Shown here: positions 47,920 to 57,400 of the stretch, in pieces | How positions within the stretch are numbered: position 1 is the first letter of the stretch | Layout: the number at the start of each line of letters is the position of its first letter | NCBI GenBank assembly: GCA_913774845.1 | Contig: CAJYJO010000045.1 | Location: 1 to 57,592, forward strand | From: an uncultured Microbacterium sp. | GTDB lineage: Bacteria; Actinomycetota; Actinomycetes; Actinomycetales; Microbacteriaceae | DNA: 57,592 nucleotides | Direction: 5' to 3' | The notes under the pieces: model-generated | What the model saw: only the letters and a program-made list of their open reading frames with translations | Told to the model about the DNA's origin: nothing | The model's database searches: none | Translations under genes and position numbers: made by a program

Positions 47920-48732
47920 GTGGACGAAGAACTGCGCGCGCTGGGATGTCAGAACCTCGGTGATACCCGGGGCCTCCGGATGGAGGGCGTCGGGTCGTTC
48001 GACAACTACGTGGGGCGGTTATGGTCGCCGACGGGGACGTACCGCGGTGTGTCTTCGCCCGGCGGGATGTACGTCCTTCTCGGCGTGGAGGGCGGCGCCG
48101 ACGTCTCGTACGGGGGCGAGACGCTCGACCTTCGGCCCGACCATCTGGTGTTCCTCGATTCCGAGGCCGAGATCGACGTGCAGCTCACGGCCGCGACGGC
48201 CCGCTACCTGTGGAAGCTCCGCCCGACAGCTCTGGCGAACCCGCTCGTGCGCGAGCGCATGGGCGAGCCGATCCCGGTCGCGCGCGACGCGTGGCAGGTC
48301 GTGGCCGCGCTGACGAACAGCGCCCTCAAGGCGCCGCCGGGAGTCGCGCAGTCGCCCTACCTGCTGCGAGCCTCGGAACTGCTCCTGGCCGCCCTGTTCG
48401 AAGAGAGCGACGGGGTGGCCCGGGTGAAGACCTCGACGCGCCCCGACCAGGTCTTCGGCGAGGCGGTCGCCGTCATCGAGGCCACGTTCCGCACCGTGGA
48501 CACGCGGCCGGCGACGGTGGCATCCGATGTCTGCGTCTCGGAGCGGACGCTGCGCCGGGCGTTCGCCCTGATGGGCACCACGCCGCGTCGCGAGATCGAG
48601 CTCCGACGCACGCGCGAGCTGCGCGCCCTGCTCGAGACCCACGGCTCCACGATCGCCTTTGAGACGCTGTGCGAGATGTCCGGTTTCGCCAGCGCGCGTC
48701 TGGCGCGCGAGGCCCTGCGACGCGTCGGCTGA
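47920..48732 (+). CDS. AraC-family transcriptional regulator
   Basis: 270 residues from GTG 47920, placed after GGGGAGGGGGG; ATG 47902 is also in frame but lies before that ribosome site. The N-terminal half is cupin-like (GGMYVLLGVEGGADVSYGGE and TLDLRPDHLVFLDSEAEIDV) and may bind a small ligand. The C-terminal half (~175-268) has two helix-turn-helices, SDVCVSERTLRRAFALMG and ETLCEMSGFASARLAREALR, the AraC/XylS arrangement. It lies between two LuxR-type paralogues, forming a three-regulator cluster. Confidence 0.8.
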   Translation: MDEELRALGCQNLGDTRGLRMEGVGSFDNYVGRLWSPTGTYRGVSSPGGMYVLLGVEGGADVSYGGETLDLRPDHLVFLDSEAEIDVQLTAATARYLWKLRPTALANPLVRERMGEPIPVARDAWQVVAALTNSALKAPPGVAQSPYLLRASELLLAALFEESDGVARVKTSTRPDQVFGEAVAVIEATFRTVDTRPATVASDVCVSERTLRRAFALMGTTPRREIELRRTRELRALLETHGSTIAFETLCEMSGFASARLAREALRRVG

Positions 48733-48902
48733 CGCGGGGGGCGTGGGGCGGGGCGGTCGGGCCACGGGGACTCCTCGGGACGGGTGTCCTTTCGTTTTAC
48801 GGCTCGGCGCGATCCGGCCATTCGAATTCGCCCGGATGCGGCCGGAACCCGTCGCGTCGGTGGCCGGTTCCCGTTATCCGGCCGTCCGGCCCCGGCCGCG
48901 AC

Positions 48903-50417
48903 TCACAACTGCCCGAGCCACAGCACCTCCTCGCGACTGTGTGCGCCGAGCTTGCGATAAAGCGCGCGCACGTGCGTCTTGGCGGTGTTGGGGGAGACGT
49001 GCAGCGCAGCCGCGACGTCGTTGATCGTCGCGTGCGCGTGCAGCGCCGCGAGCACCTCGCGCTCGCGCGGGGTGAGCTTCGCGCGGTCGCGGTACGACCA
49101 CGGCTCGGGGATCGCGGCGGAATCGAGTGACGTCAACGGCAGGATGCGCTCGCGCAGCCCTCGCGACGCGTGGGTGAGCGCGCTGTACGCACCGTGGTGG
49201 TTGACGGCGGTGGCGGCGAGCTGCAGCGTGGTGGGCGAGACGTCTCCGGATGCCGCGAGCTCGGCCGTCGCGTAGAGCACGGCGCCCGTGGGGAGGTGGC
49301 GTGACGGCGTGGTCTCGGGGCGCGTGTGCTCGTTCTGGCGCAGGAGCGACAGCGCCTGCTTGGGCTTTCCGCGAAGAAGCGCCTGCCGCGCCAGGGGGAT
49401 GACGAGGCTTCCGGGCCGATCGAGCAGACCGGCCGAGCCGAGCACGCTGTCGGCCGCACGAAGATCGTCGACCGATTGGTACAGCCCCGCGAGGTCGGCG
49501 CGAAGGACCGACCCGGCGATCGTCTCGGGGGAGGTGCGGTTCGAGCCGGTCGCGAGCAGCGTGTTGATGCGATGGATGAGGTCCCACTGCCCTCCGCGCA
49601 TGAGTGCCACGCGGGTGCGGGTGTGCATGGCCACCCAGCCGAGGTCGCCCTCGACGATCGCGTCGTCGATGTGCTGGAGCTGTTCAGCGGCGGCATCCAC
49701 GTCGAGGGCGGCGGTGCTGATGAGCACGCGCGCCAGGATGCCGGCCGGTTCGTAGTGGTACTGCAGGGTGCCGGGACGGCGCAGGGCGGGAGTCTCGGGA
49801 GAGAGCAGCGCGACCGCGTCGGTGTAGCGCTCCTCGAGCGCGTGGACGAGCGCGAGGTGCTCGCGGGCGTAGGGGGCGAGCGGGTGCTCCTCGGTGAGCG
49901 TTCCCCAGCGGACCGCGTCGGCGAAGCACTCGGCCGCGGCCGTGAGGTTTGCCGCGAGCAGCTTCGCGAGACCGCATCGCAGCAGCACGGACGGCATGAC
50001 GTCGCCGAGCCCCTGCGGGCACTGCGGACCGGTGCGGATGGTGTGGAGGATGCCGTCGACCAGGCGCGAGGCGTTCTGGTACCAGCCGTGGGCGAGCAGC
50101 TCGCGCAGTTCGGCCTGCTGCACGCCGAGCACATCGCGGGCGGCCGGGGTCGGCTGGCTCTCGACCCAGCGCCGGAACGCCGTGACGCTCTCGCGTTTCA
50201 GCACCATCCCCGGCCGGTCGACCGCGGCGGCGATCGCCGCCGACATCGCGTGCCGGGGATGCGCGTCGAACCACTCCTCCGGCAGGGCGTCGAAGACCCG
50301 GTTGAGCACGGCGGGCTCCGTGGCGAGGTAGCGGTAGAAATTGGCATCGAGGAGTTCGTCGACACGCTCCCACTCTTCGTGGTCGAGCGCATGCTGGAGG
50401 GCGCGCGTGCGGTGCAT
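48903..50417 (-). CDS. LuxR-type transcriptional regulator (paralogue 2)
   Basis: 504 residues from ATG 50417 with GAGGAG upstream; earlier in-frame codons to 50477 lack one. Same layout as paralogue 1: helical region with shared blocks (HPRHAM, LLAHGWYQNASRL, RCGLAKLL, EHLALVHAL, SVDDLRAADSVL) and C-terminal helix-turn-helix LTPREREVLAALHAHATIND, VAAALHVSPNTAKTHVRALY. It is divergent from a DUF11-repeat surface protein across 572 bp that holds direct-repeat boxes GGGTGA-N6-GGGTGA, one copy facing this gene, so autoregulation and control of the surface genes are likely. Confidence 0.82.
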   Translation of the reverse strand: MHRTRALQHALDHEEWERVDELLDANFYRYLATEPAVLNRVFDALPEEWFDAHPRHAMSAAIAAAVDRPGMVLKRESVTAFRRWVESQPTPAARDVLGVQQAELRELLAHGWYQNASRLVDGILHTIRTGPQCPQGLGDVMPSVLLRCGLAKLLAANLTAAAECFADAVRWGTLTEEHPLAPYAREHLALVHALEERYTDAVALLSPETPALRRPGTLQYHYEPAGILARVLISTAALDVDAAAEQLQHIDDAIVEGDLGWVAMHTRTRVALMRGGQWDLIHRINTLLATGSNRTSPETIAGSVLRADLAGLYQSVDDLRAADSVLGSAGLLDRPGSLVIPLARQALLRGKPKQALSLLRQNEHTRPETTPSRHLPTGAVLYATAELAASGDVSPTTLQLAATAVNHHGAYSALTHASRGLRERILPLTSLDSAAIPEPWSYRDRAKLTPREREVLAALHAHATINDVAAALHVSPNTAKTHVRALYRKLGAHSREEVLWLGQL

Positions 50418-50527
50418 CGGTACTCCTCGGATCGGATTCCCCGCCGCGTCGGGCGCGCGGACGACGAAGCTGGTCATCAGTCATTCGATGCCGGGGTGGA
50501 CGCGAAGCGAAAACGCCACACGCAATA

Positions 50528-50545
50528 TCACCCGAAACATCACCC
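50528..50545 (-). promoter_or_regulatory. GGGTGA direct-repeat box facing the LuxR paralogue 2 gene
   Basis: On the minus strand GGGTGA-TGTTTC-GGGTGA, 111 bp before the LuxR start. It matches the box at 54289-54306 in 17 of 18 bases, and flanking TATT is shared. Confidence 0.6.
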
Positions 50546-50679
50546 GCTGAGACGCCCGCGGCGCGAGGGAGCGGCACCCGTTCGAGGCATCGGGACGATG
50601 CGTCGCTCGCGGGCTCCGCGCGCTCGCCGCCGCGGCTCTCGACCACCCAGATGCGCGAACGCCTCGGATATGACGCGAG

Positions 50680-50697
50680 GGGTGAGCATTCGGGTGA
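50680..50697 (+). promoter_or_regulatory. GGGTGA direct-repeat box, distal to DUF11 gene 1
   Basis: GGGTGA-GCATTC-GGGTGA, same 12-bp period as the other boxes; about 290 bp before the start. Confidence 0.5.
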
Positions 50698-50814
50698 GGC
50701 CGTCTTGTTCCGGCGGCCGTCGACCGTGCCGGGCGCACCCTTCCGACGCTGTCGGTGATGGATGCCGGCTCCGCGGCCGAGTTCGCCGGAGGTTCCCTGT
50801 CGATGTCAGCGCAG

Positions 50815-50833
50815 GGGTGAGGCGAACGGGTGA
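50815..50833 (+). promoter_or_regulatory. GGGTGA direct-repeat box, proximal to DUF11 gene 1
   Basis: GGGTGA-GGCGAAC-GGGTGA, spacer 7 rather than 6; a further half-like GAGGTGAGATTCC follows at 50851. Confidence 0.45.
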
Positions 50834-50930
50834 GAGAGCGAACGACTTCGGAGGTGAGATTCCTGGATCGGCTCGTCAATCGGGCATGCGTACGTGTTTC
50901 GTGGCTCTGGCAACCGTCTCAGACGGGCTG

Positions 50931-50944
50931 CGGGGGTACCCCCG
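50931..50944 (+). promoter_or_regulatory. palindrome in the leader of DUF11 gene 1
   Basis: CGGGGGTACCCCCG, perfect 14-bp palindrome 46 bp before the start. The equivalent place upstream of gene 2 (about 54378) has only an imperfect version. Confidence 0.4.
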
Positions 50945-50989
50945 GATCCCTGCTCATCTCTGCACGTTCGACAGCAAGAAGGAGCCCTC

Positions 50990-53503
50990 GTGCGTCCCAC
51001 TTCCGCGCGCCGACAAGACGGCGCACCACCCAGAAAGAGAGCGTTGCTCTCGAGCCTGCTCGCCTTCGGCCTCGTCGCGGCAACGCTGTCGGCGGGCCTC
51101 GTTTCGGCGGACGTATCGCCGGCCGTGGCTGCGCCGGGGAACCCGGGTACGCCGTCAGCGCCGAGCACGCTTTACAACGAGACGTTCGAGAACGGGGTGG
51201 GGGCCGATCCGATCCTGCTCACCGATTACACCGGCGCGACGGGCACCCGCTACACGGCGGATCAAGCGTGGCTCGAGAACTGCAACGGTGCCATCGTCGA
51301 GTTCAACAGTCCGGATTCCGGGATCGACTCGCCCGCTGTCAACCGTTGTCGCCCGAACTCATCAGGGGACGACCCGCGAATCAGCTACGGGGCGATCAGA
51401 CAGTTGGCTTATGCCCTCGGGTCGTACGCGGGCACGGACCCAGCGACGAACCACGCCGTGGCTGCTTACACGAACGGCAACCCGGGCCCGAATCGGGTTG
51501 AGATCCAAACGGTAAATACGATTCCCCTCAATGCATCGGGTCGTTACGTGTCTTTCAGCGTTGACACGGCCGCATTCAACTGCGAGTACTCGGCGCCCTC
51601 CTACGACTTCTACCTCGTGCAGTCGGACGGTACGCAAGTGTTTGCGGGTTCAGCAAACGCATGCACCTCAGGTAGGACGACCAGCGTGCCCGCAATCGAT
51701 GGTGGACGTGCGCGATCCGATGTCAGCGTCGGCACGTACACGTCCGACGGTGCTGTGAAAGTCACCGGGAACAGTCTCGGTCTGATCATGCGCAACTCCA
51801 ACGGCAGCGGTCTGGGGAACGACGCCGCGTTCGACAACCTCAAGATCCTCGACGTCACGCCGCAGATGGACAAGTCATTCAGCCCCGCGCTGCAGCGCAC
51901 GGGCGACGTGGCGACCCTCACCTTCACGGTGACGAACACCAGTGAGCTCGGAGCCAAGGGCGGGTGGGGGTTCACCGACAACCTGCCCAACGGGCTCGTG
52001 CTCGCCAACGGCAACGTGGGCGGCACGTGTGACGCGGTCACCTCGGCACCTGCCGGTGGACGCACCATCCGCGTCGCCGACGGCAACCTCTCCAAGGGAG
52101 AATCGTCCTGCACCATCACCGTCGAGGTCACCTCGACGCAGGCGGGCACGTACGACAACTGTCCGACGACCAACGTCACAACGAACGGTCTCAATCAGCC
52201 CGACTGCGCGCGCATCGAATTCAGCGACCCGACCTTCACGACCTCCAAGACGGTCGACAAGGAATTCGCGCGCCCGGGCGACGTCGTCACGTACACCATC
52301 ACGGTGAAGAACACGGGGCGCGTGCCGTACAGCGAACAGCGCCCGGCTGCCTTGACCGACGACCTGTCGAAGGTCCTCGATGACGCCACCTACAACGATG
52401 ACGCCTCGAACGGGGCTGTCGTGTCCGGTGACACGCTCTCGTGGTCGAGTGCGTTGGCGGTCGGCGAGACGAAGACGATCACGTATTCGGTCACGGTCAA
52501 CGACCCCGACAAGGGCGACAAGGTGCTCGACAACGTCGTGACGCCGAAGGGTGACGGCGGCACCTGCGACCCCGAGGGCGACTGCAAGACATCGACTCCG
52601 GTGCAGACGTACAAGGTCGACAAGACGTCCGACAAGTCGACGGTCTCCCCCGGCGACACGGTGACTTACACGATCACCGTCACCAACACCGGCAAGGTCG
52701 CCTATTCCGAGAAGGAGCCGGCGTCGTTCGACGACGACCTCTCGAAGGTGACCGACGACGCGACCTACAACAACGACGCCACCAACGGTGCGACCGTCTC
52801 GGGTAACACGCTGTCGTGGGCGGGAACACTCGCCGTCGGCGAGACCAAGACGATCGTCTACTCGGTCACGGTCAACAAGCCCGATACGGGCGACAAGGTG
52901 CTTGAGAACGCCGTTGTGCTGACGGGCCCCGGGCCCACCCCGCCCCCGCCGCCGATCATCACCAAGGTCGGCACGTACACGGTCGAGAAGGCCGTCGACA
53001 AGACGACGGCCAAGTCGGGCGACAAGGTGACGTACACGGTCACGGTGAAGAACACCGGTCAGACGGACTACACGACCGATGAGCCCGCGTCCTTCACCGA
53101 CGATCTGTCGAAGGTCACCGACGACGCGACGTACAACAAGGACGCCACGAACGGCGCGACGGTCGACGGCAACACGCTGTCGTGGTCGGGTGCCCTAGCG
53201 AAGGGCGAGACGAAGACCATCGTCTACTCCTTCACCATCAACAACCCGGATCTCGGCGACCGCGTGCTGCACAACGTGGTGACTCCGACGGGACCCGGTG
53301 GCGACTGCGGCGGCGTCTGCGAGACGACCACGAAGAACACCACCCCGCCGCCGGGCCCGCTGGCCGCGACCGGCGGAATGATCCTCGCCACCGCTCCCGC
53401 GTGGCCGTGGATCGGGCTGGGAGCGCTCGGGTTCGCTGTGCTGATCGCTCTCGGTGTGGCCCGGGTGCGCCGCGTCCACCTGGACGACGGCTCGCAGGGC
53501 TGA
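50990..53503 (+). CDS. LAXTG-anchored DUF11-repeat surface protein 1
   Basis: 837 residues from GTG 50990 with AAGGAG six bases upstream. Signal peptide ~1-45; an N-terminal beta-sandwich-like domain ~50-290 (NETFENGVGADPI, SLGLIMRNSNGSGLGNDAAF); a divergent DUF11-like module ~290-415; three closely similar DUF11 modules starting about 416, 541 and 663 with the pattern PGDTVTYTITVTNTG and DDATYNNDATNGATVSGNTL; LAATG at ~791, helix, short basic tail ending DDGSQG. It is probably a surface stalk or adhesin. It is paralogous to the gene at 54439, sharing leader, signal peptide and modules. Confidence 0.85.
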   Translation: MRPTSARRQDGAPPRKRALLSSLLAFGLVAATLSAGLVSADVSPAVAAPGNPGTPSAPSTLYNETFENGVGADPILLTDYTGATGTRYTADQAWLENCNGAIVEFNSPDSGIDSPAVNRCRPNSSGDDPRISYGAIRQLAYALGSYAGTDPATNHAVAAYTNGNPGPNRVEIQTVNTIPLNASGRYVSFSVDTAAFNCEYSAPSYDFYLVQSDGTQVFAGSANACTSGRTTSVPAIDGGRARSDVSVGTYTSDGAVKVTGNSLGLIMRNSNGSGLGNDAAFDNLKILDVTPQMDKSFSPALQRTGDVATLTFTVTNTSELGAKGGWGFTDNLPNGLVLANGNVGGTCDAVTSAPAGGRTIRVADGNLSKGESSCTITVEVTSTQAGTYDNCPTTNVTTNGLNQPDCARIEFSDPTFTTSKTVDKEFARPGDVVTYTITVKNTGRVPYSEQRPAALTDDLSKVLDDATYNDDASNGAVVSGDTLSWSSALAVGETKTITYSVTVNDPDKGDKVLDNVVTPKGDGGTCDPEGDCKTSTPVQTYKVDKTSDKSTVSPGDTVTYTITVTNTGKVAYSEKEPASFDDDLSKVTDDATYNNDATNGATVSGNTLSWAGTLAVGETKTIVYSVTVNKPDTGDKVLENAVVLTGPGPTPPPPPIITKVGTYTVEKAVDKTTAKSGDKVTYTVTVKNTGQTDYTTDEPASFTDDLSKVTDDATYNKDATNGATVDGNTLSWSGALAKGETKTIVYSFTINNPDLGDRVLHNVVTPTGPGGDCGGVCETTTKNTTPPPGPLAATGGMILATAPAWPWIGLGALGFAVLIALGVARVRRVHLDDGSQG

Positions 53504-53511
53504 CGCCGAGA

Positions 53512-53542
53512 GGGTGGGAGCGACCGACGGTCGCTCCCACCC
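53512..53542 (+). terminator. terminator of DUF11 gene 1
   Basis: 14-bp perfect stem (GGGTGGGAGCGACC / GGTCGCTCCCACCC) with a 3-nt loop, eight bases after the stop. Confidence 0.8.
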
Positions 53543-53671
53543 CCCTCCCTCGTTTGACCTCAGCCCCCGGACGAGGGACGGTGCCGCTGCGTGCGAACCG
53601 GCGGCACCAGGCGGGGCCGGTCGCGCCAGACCGGCCCCGCGCTCACGACTTCTGCCTTCGAGGAATGACAA

Positions 53672-54238
53672 GTGACGACAGAGGCCCAACCCGTGGCGAC
53701 CGCCCGGACAGCCCCGCCCCGGCGGGTGTGGAGGCTCGCCTCCGCCCGGTTCTCGGACCACCGAGAAGACTTCCGCGAGGCGACCATGAATGACATCCCC
53801 GCCGAATCGTCCGAGCGGCGTACTCCTCGAACACACGACGCGAACATTCAGCCCGCGGAAGAGCTGCATCCCGCTGTCGGGGCCGTTCTACTGGCCGCGG
53901 CTCAGGACTCGGTCACGGCCCGCGGTGCGCGGCGACGCGAGGCCTTCCGCACGGCGCGCTTCCTGCTGGCTGGATGCCGACTTCTCGGTCAACCGAGGTC
54001 GTCGATCGCCGAGCTTCTCGGGGTGCGTATGGACACCATTTCGTCCCGGAGCAGTGTCGAGGGCGACATCCACGTCGGGACGTTCGCCCGCTTGGCCGGC
54101 GTAGACGTCGCTGTGGTCGAAGAGTGGCGACATCGTGGCGACCTCCCAGCTCCCACCTTCGACCTGTCAGGACGGGTCGTCTACCCGGCTGCCGACCTGC
54201 TGGCCGCTCTCATTCGGAATCACGGGCAGCGGTGGTGA
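53672..54238 (+). CDS. small protein with possible HTH segments, unrecognised
   Basis: 188 residues from GTG 53672, with GAGGAAT upstream; an internal ATG at residue 39 is an alternative. The first 60 residues look disordered. The rest is helical: RTARFLLAGCRLLGQPRSSI, then IAELLGVRMDTISSRSS, which reads like a helix-turn-helix, and ARLAGVDVAVVEEWRHRGDL followed by FDLSGRVVYPAADLLAALI, which resembles a MerR-like or excisionase-type DNA reading element. No family recognised. It sits between the two DUF11 surface genes and may be a local regulator. Confidence 0.55.
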   Translation: MTTEAQPVATARTAPPRRVWRLASARFSDHREDFREATMNDIPAESSERRTPRTHDANIQPAEELHPAVGAVLLAAAQDSVTARGARRREAFRTARFLLAGCRLLGQPRSSIAELLGVRMDTISSRSSVEGDIHVGTFARLAGVDVAVVEEWRHRGDLPAPTFDLSGRVVYPAADLLAALIRNHGQRW

Positions 54239-54288
54239 CAACGCTCTGCGGCGGCTTGTGCACCGGAGGTCACAGCGGACGAGAAAGC

Positions 54289-54306
54289 GGGTGATGTTTG
54301 GGGTGA
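54289..54306 (+). promoter_or_regulatory. GGGTGA direct-repeat box upstream of DUF11 gene 2
   Basis: GGGTGA-TGTTTG-GGGTGA, 133 bp before the GTG at 54439; nearly identical to the box at 50528-50545. The downstream ATATTCCCGAATCGGCTCGTT aligns with the region before DUF11 gene 1. Confidence 0.6.
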
Positions 54307-54438
54307 TATTCCCGAATCGGCTCGTTGCTGCGGAGTGTCGCGGTGTTTTCTGACTCTCGCACCCGTCCCCGACGGTTCGCGGGGGTTCTACCCGGCCCCT
54401 GGTCATCACTGCCTGTTCCGACAGCAAAAGGAGCCCTC

Positions 54439-57400
54439 GTGCGTCCATTCACGCCGCGCCGCCCAGACGGCGCGCCCCCCATAAAGAGGGCCGTTCTCTC
54501 GACCCTGCTCGCCTTCGGGCTCGTCGCAGCACCGCTGTCGGCGAGCCTCGTCACCCCGCTGGCGGCAAGCGCGGCGCAGTCGCCGTCGGAGGTGTGGATC
54601 ACCGGCTCTCGCGGCTCGACCGCGAATGGCGGGACGGCGCAAGCGAGCTTCGGCAATGTGAACTCCGTCGACGTCCGTGCGTCAGGGAACGGCGGGCTGG
54701 CCCCTCAGATCTTCGCCGGGGATCTCACCGCCACAGGAGCCAACGCATTCTGGTCACCGGACGCGCCGCAGGGCACGCCCGGCTTCACCCAGCAGGTGGG
54801 CAGTGGCCAAACGTGGACATCGCAGATCACCTTCGCGAAACCGGTCATCGCGCCGAAGGTCCACATGGTGAATGTGGATGCCAGCGCCATCCGCATCTAC
54901 GGCAACAACACCGCGGGCGCCCCGATCTCGGTCACGCGTGTCTCCGGCAACAACATTTTCACCATCAACGGAAACGGCGTCATCAATGCCGATCGCCGCG
55001 TGGCCGCGAACAACGGCTGCCAGAACAACGACGGATCCAACCCGTCGGGCGCCTGCGGATCCGTCTCCCTCGGGTCCGGCGTCATCAAGACGTTCGAGAT
55101 GTACAACGAAGGCGCCTTCAACGGCGACGGGTGGGCGTGGACGATGTCCTACCCGACTGCCCCGCTGACGAAGCAGTTCTCCCCGAACCAGATCGAGCCC
55201 GGCCAGACGAGCACGCTGACCTTCACGATCGCGAACCCCGCGAACGAAGCGCAGCCGACACTCACGCCGCTCGACTTCACCGACAACCTGCCCAGCGGCG
55301 TCACGCTCAAGGACACCGCGACGACGAACAACGGTCAGTGCGGATCGCCGACCTATTCGGGTCTCGCCGCCGGGGGATCGACGATCCAGGCGGGGAACAT
55401 CACGGTCGCCGCCGGGGCGACGTGCCAGATCACGGTCAACGTGACCGCGATCACTCCCGGCACCTACGTCAACGACAACTCGAACCTGTCCACCTCCGTC
55501 GCGAACCTCATCCCTAACGCCAACACGTCGTTGAAGGTCGCTCCTCGCTCTTACACGGTTTCCAAGACGTCGGACAAGGCGACGGCGAAGCAGGGCGACA
55601 ACGTGACCTACACCGTCACCGTGAAGAACACCGGCGGTCTTGATTACACCTCGGCGAACCCGGCGTCGTTCACCGACGACCTCTCCGCGGTGCTCGATGA
55701 CGCGACGTACAACAACGACGCATCGAATGGCGCGACGGTTTCCGGGAACACTCTGTCGTGGTCCGGTCCGCTTGCGGCCGGGCAGACGCAGACAATCACA
55801 TATTCGGTGAAGGTGAACAACCCCGACAACGGCGACAAGGTTCTCACCAACAAGGTCACACCCACCGGACAGAACGGGTCCTGCGACCCCAACGGCACCT
55901 GCGCCACCTCGACCCCCGTGCAGTCCTACACGATCGAGAAGAGCGTGGACCGCACCAAGGTCATCCCCGGGCAGAAGGTCACCTACACGGTGAAGCTGAC
56001 CAACACGGGCAAGGTCGACTACACGGCGCAGAATCCGGCCGCGTTCACCGACGACCTCTCGGCCGTGACCGACGACGCGACGTACAACAACGACGCCACC
56101 AACGGCGCCGTCGTGAACGGCAACACGCTGTCGTGGTCGGGCGCTCTCGCGCAGGGGGCGACGCAGACCATCACGTACTCGTTCACCGTCAACGACCCCG
56201 ACACGGGAGATCAGCAGCTGACCAACGCGGTCACGCCGAACGACCCGTCCGCGTGTCAGGGCAAGTGCACGACGACCGTTCCGAACGAGGGCTACACGGT
56301 CGCCAAGAGCGTCGACAAGACCTCTGCGCGTCCTGGCGACACGGTGACGTACACGGTCACGGTGCGCAACACCGGCAAGGTCGCCTTCACCGCGCAGAAC
56401 CCGGCCTCGTTCACCGACGACTTGTCGAAGGTGACCGACGACGCGACGTACAACAACGACGCCACCAACGGCGCGACCGTCTCGGGCAACACGTTGTCGT
56501 GGTCGGGGGCCCTGGCCATCGGTGAGACGAAGACGATCGTCTACTCGTTCACCGTGAACACGCCCGACACCGGCGACAAGAAGCTCGACAACGCCGTGAC
56601 CCCGACCAACCCCGCGGGCGACTGCGTGGGGTCGTGCACCACGTCGACTCCGGTGCAGACGTACGACGTCGAGAAGACCGGTGACAAGACCGTGGCCAAC
56701 CCCGGCGACGTCGTCACCTACACGGTCACCGTGAAGAATACGGGCAACGTCGCGTACACCGACCAGGAGCCGGCGTCGTTCACCGACGACCTGTCGAAGG
56801 TCACCGACGACGCGACGTACAACAACGACGCCACCAACGGTGCGACCGTCTCGGGCAACACCCTGTCGTGGGCGGGAACGCTCGCCATCGGGGAGACGAA
56901 GACCATCGTCTACTCCGTCACGGTGAACAACCCCGACACCGGCGACAAGGTGCTGACCAACTCCGTGGTCCCCACCGGCCCCGGACCCGACGACCCCACG
57001 CCGAAGACGTTCACCACGGACGTGCAGACGTACAAGGTCGAGAAGTCGGCCGACAAATCTCCGGTCAACCCGGGCGACAAGGTCACGTACACGATCACCG
57101 TCACCAACACGGGAGAGGCGGACTACACCGCCGACAAGCCGGCATCCTTCACCGATGACCTGTCCAAGGTGACCGACGACGCGACGTACAACGACGACGC
57201 CACCAACGGTGCCGTCGTGAACGGCAACACGCTGTCGTGGTCGGGCGCCCTGGCGAAGGGCGAGTCGAAGACAATCGTGTACTCGTTCACCGTCAACACC
57301 CCCGACACGGGTGACAAGGTGCTCGAGAACGCGGTCGTCCCCGACGGCCCCGGCAACGAGGGTCCGCCGCCGCCGACCGTGGTCCCGGTGCAGACGTACA

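Larger units (their letters stand above)
50418..50989. other. 572-bp divergent regulatory region
   Basis: No credible gene. It holds three copies of the GGGTGA direct-repeat box (listed separately) and, from about 50848, a segment that aligns with 54296 onward upstream of the second DUF11 gene (shared TCGGCTCGT and CGACAGCAA-AAGGAGCCCTCGTGCGTCC in part). This shows the promoter regions were duplicated along with the genes. Confidence 0.6.
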
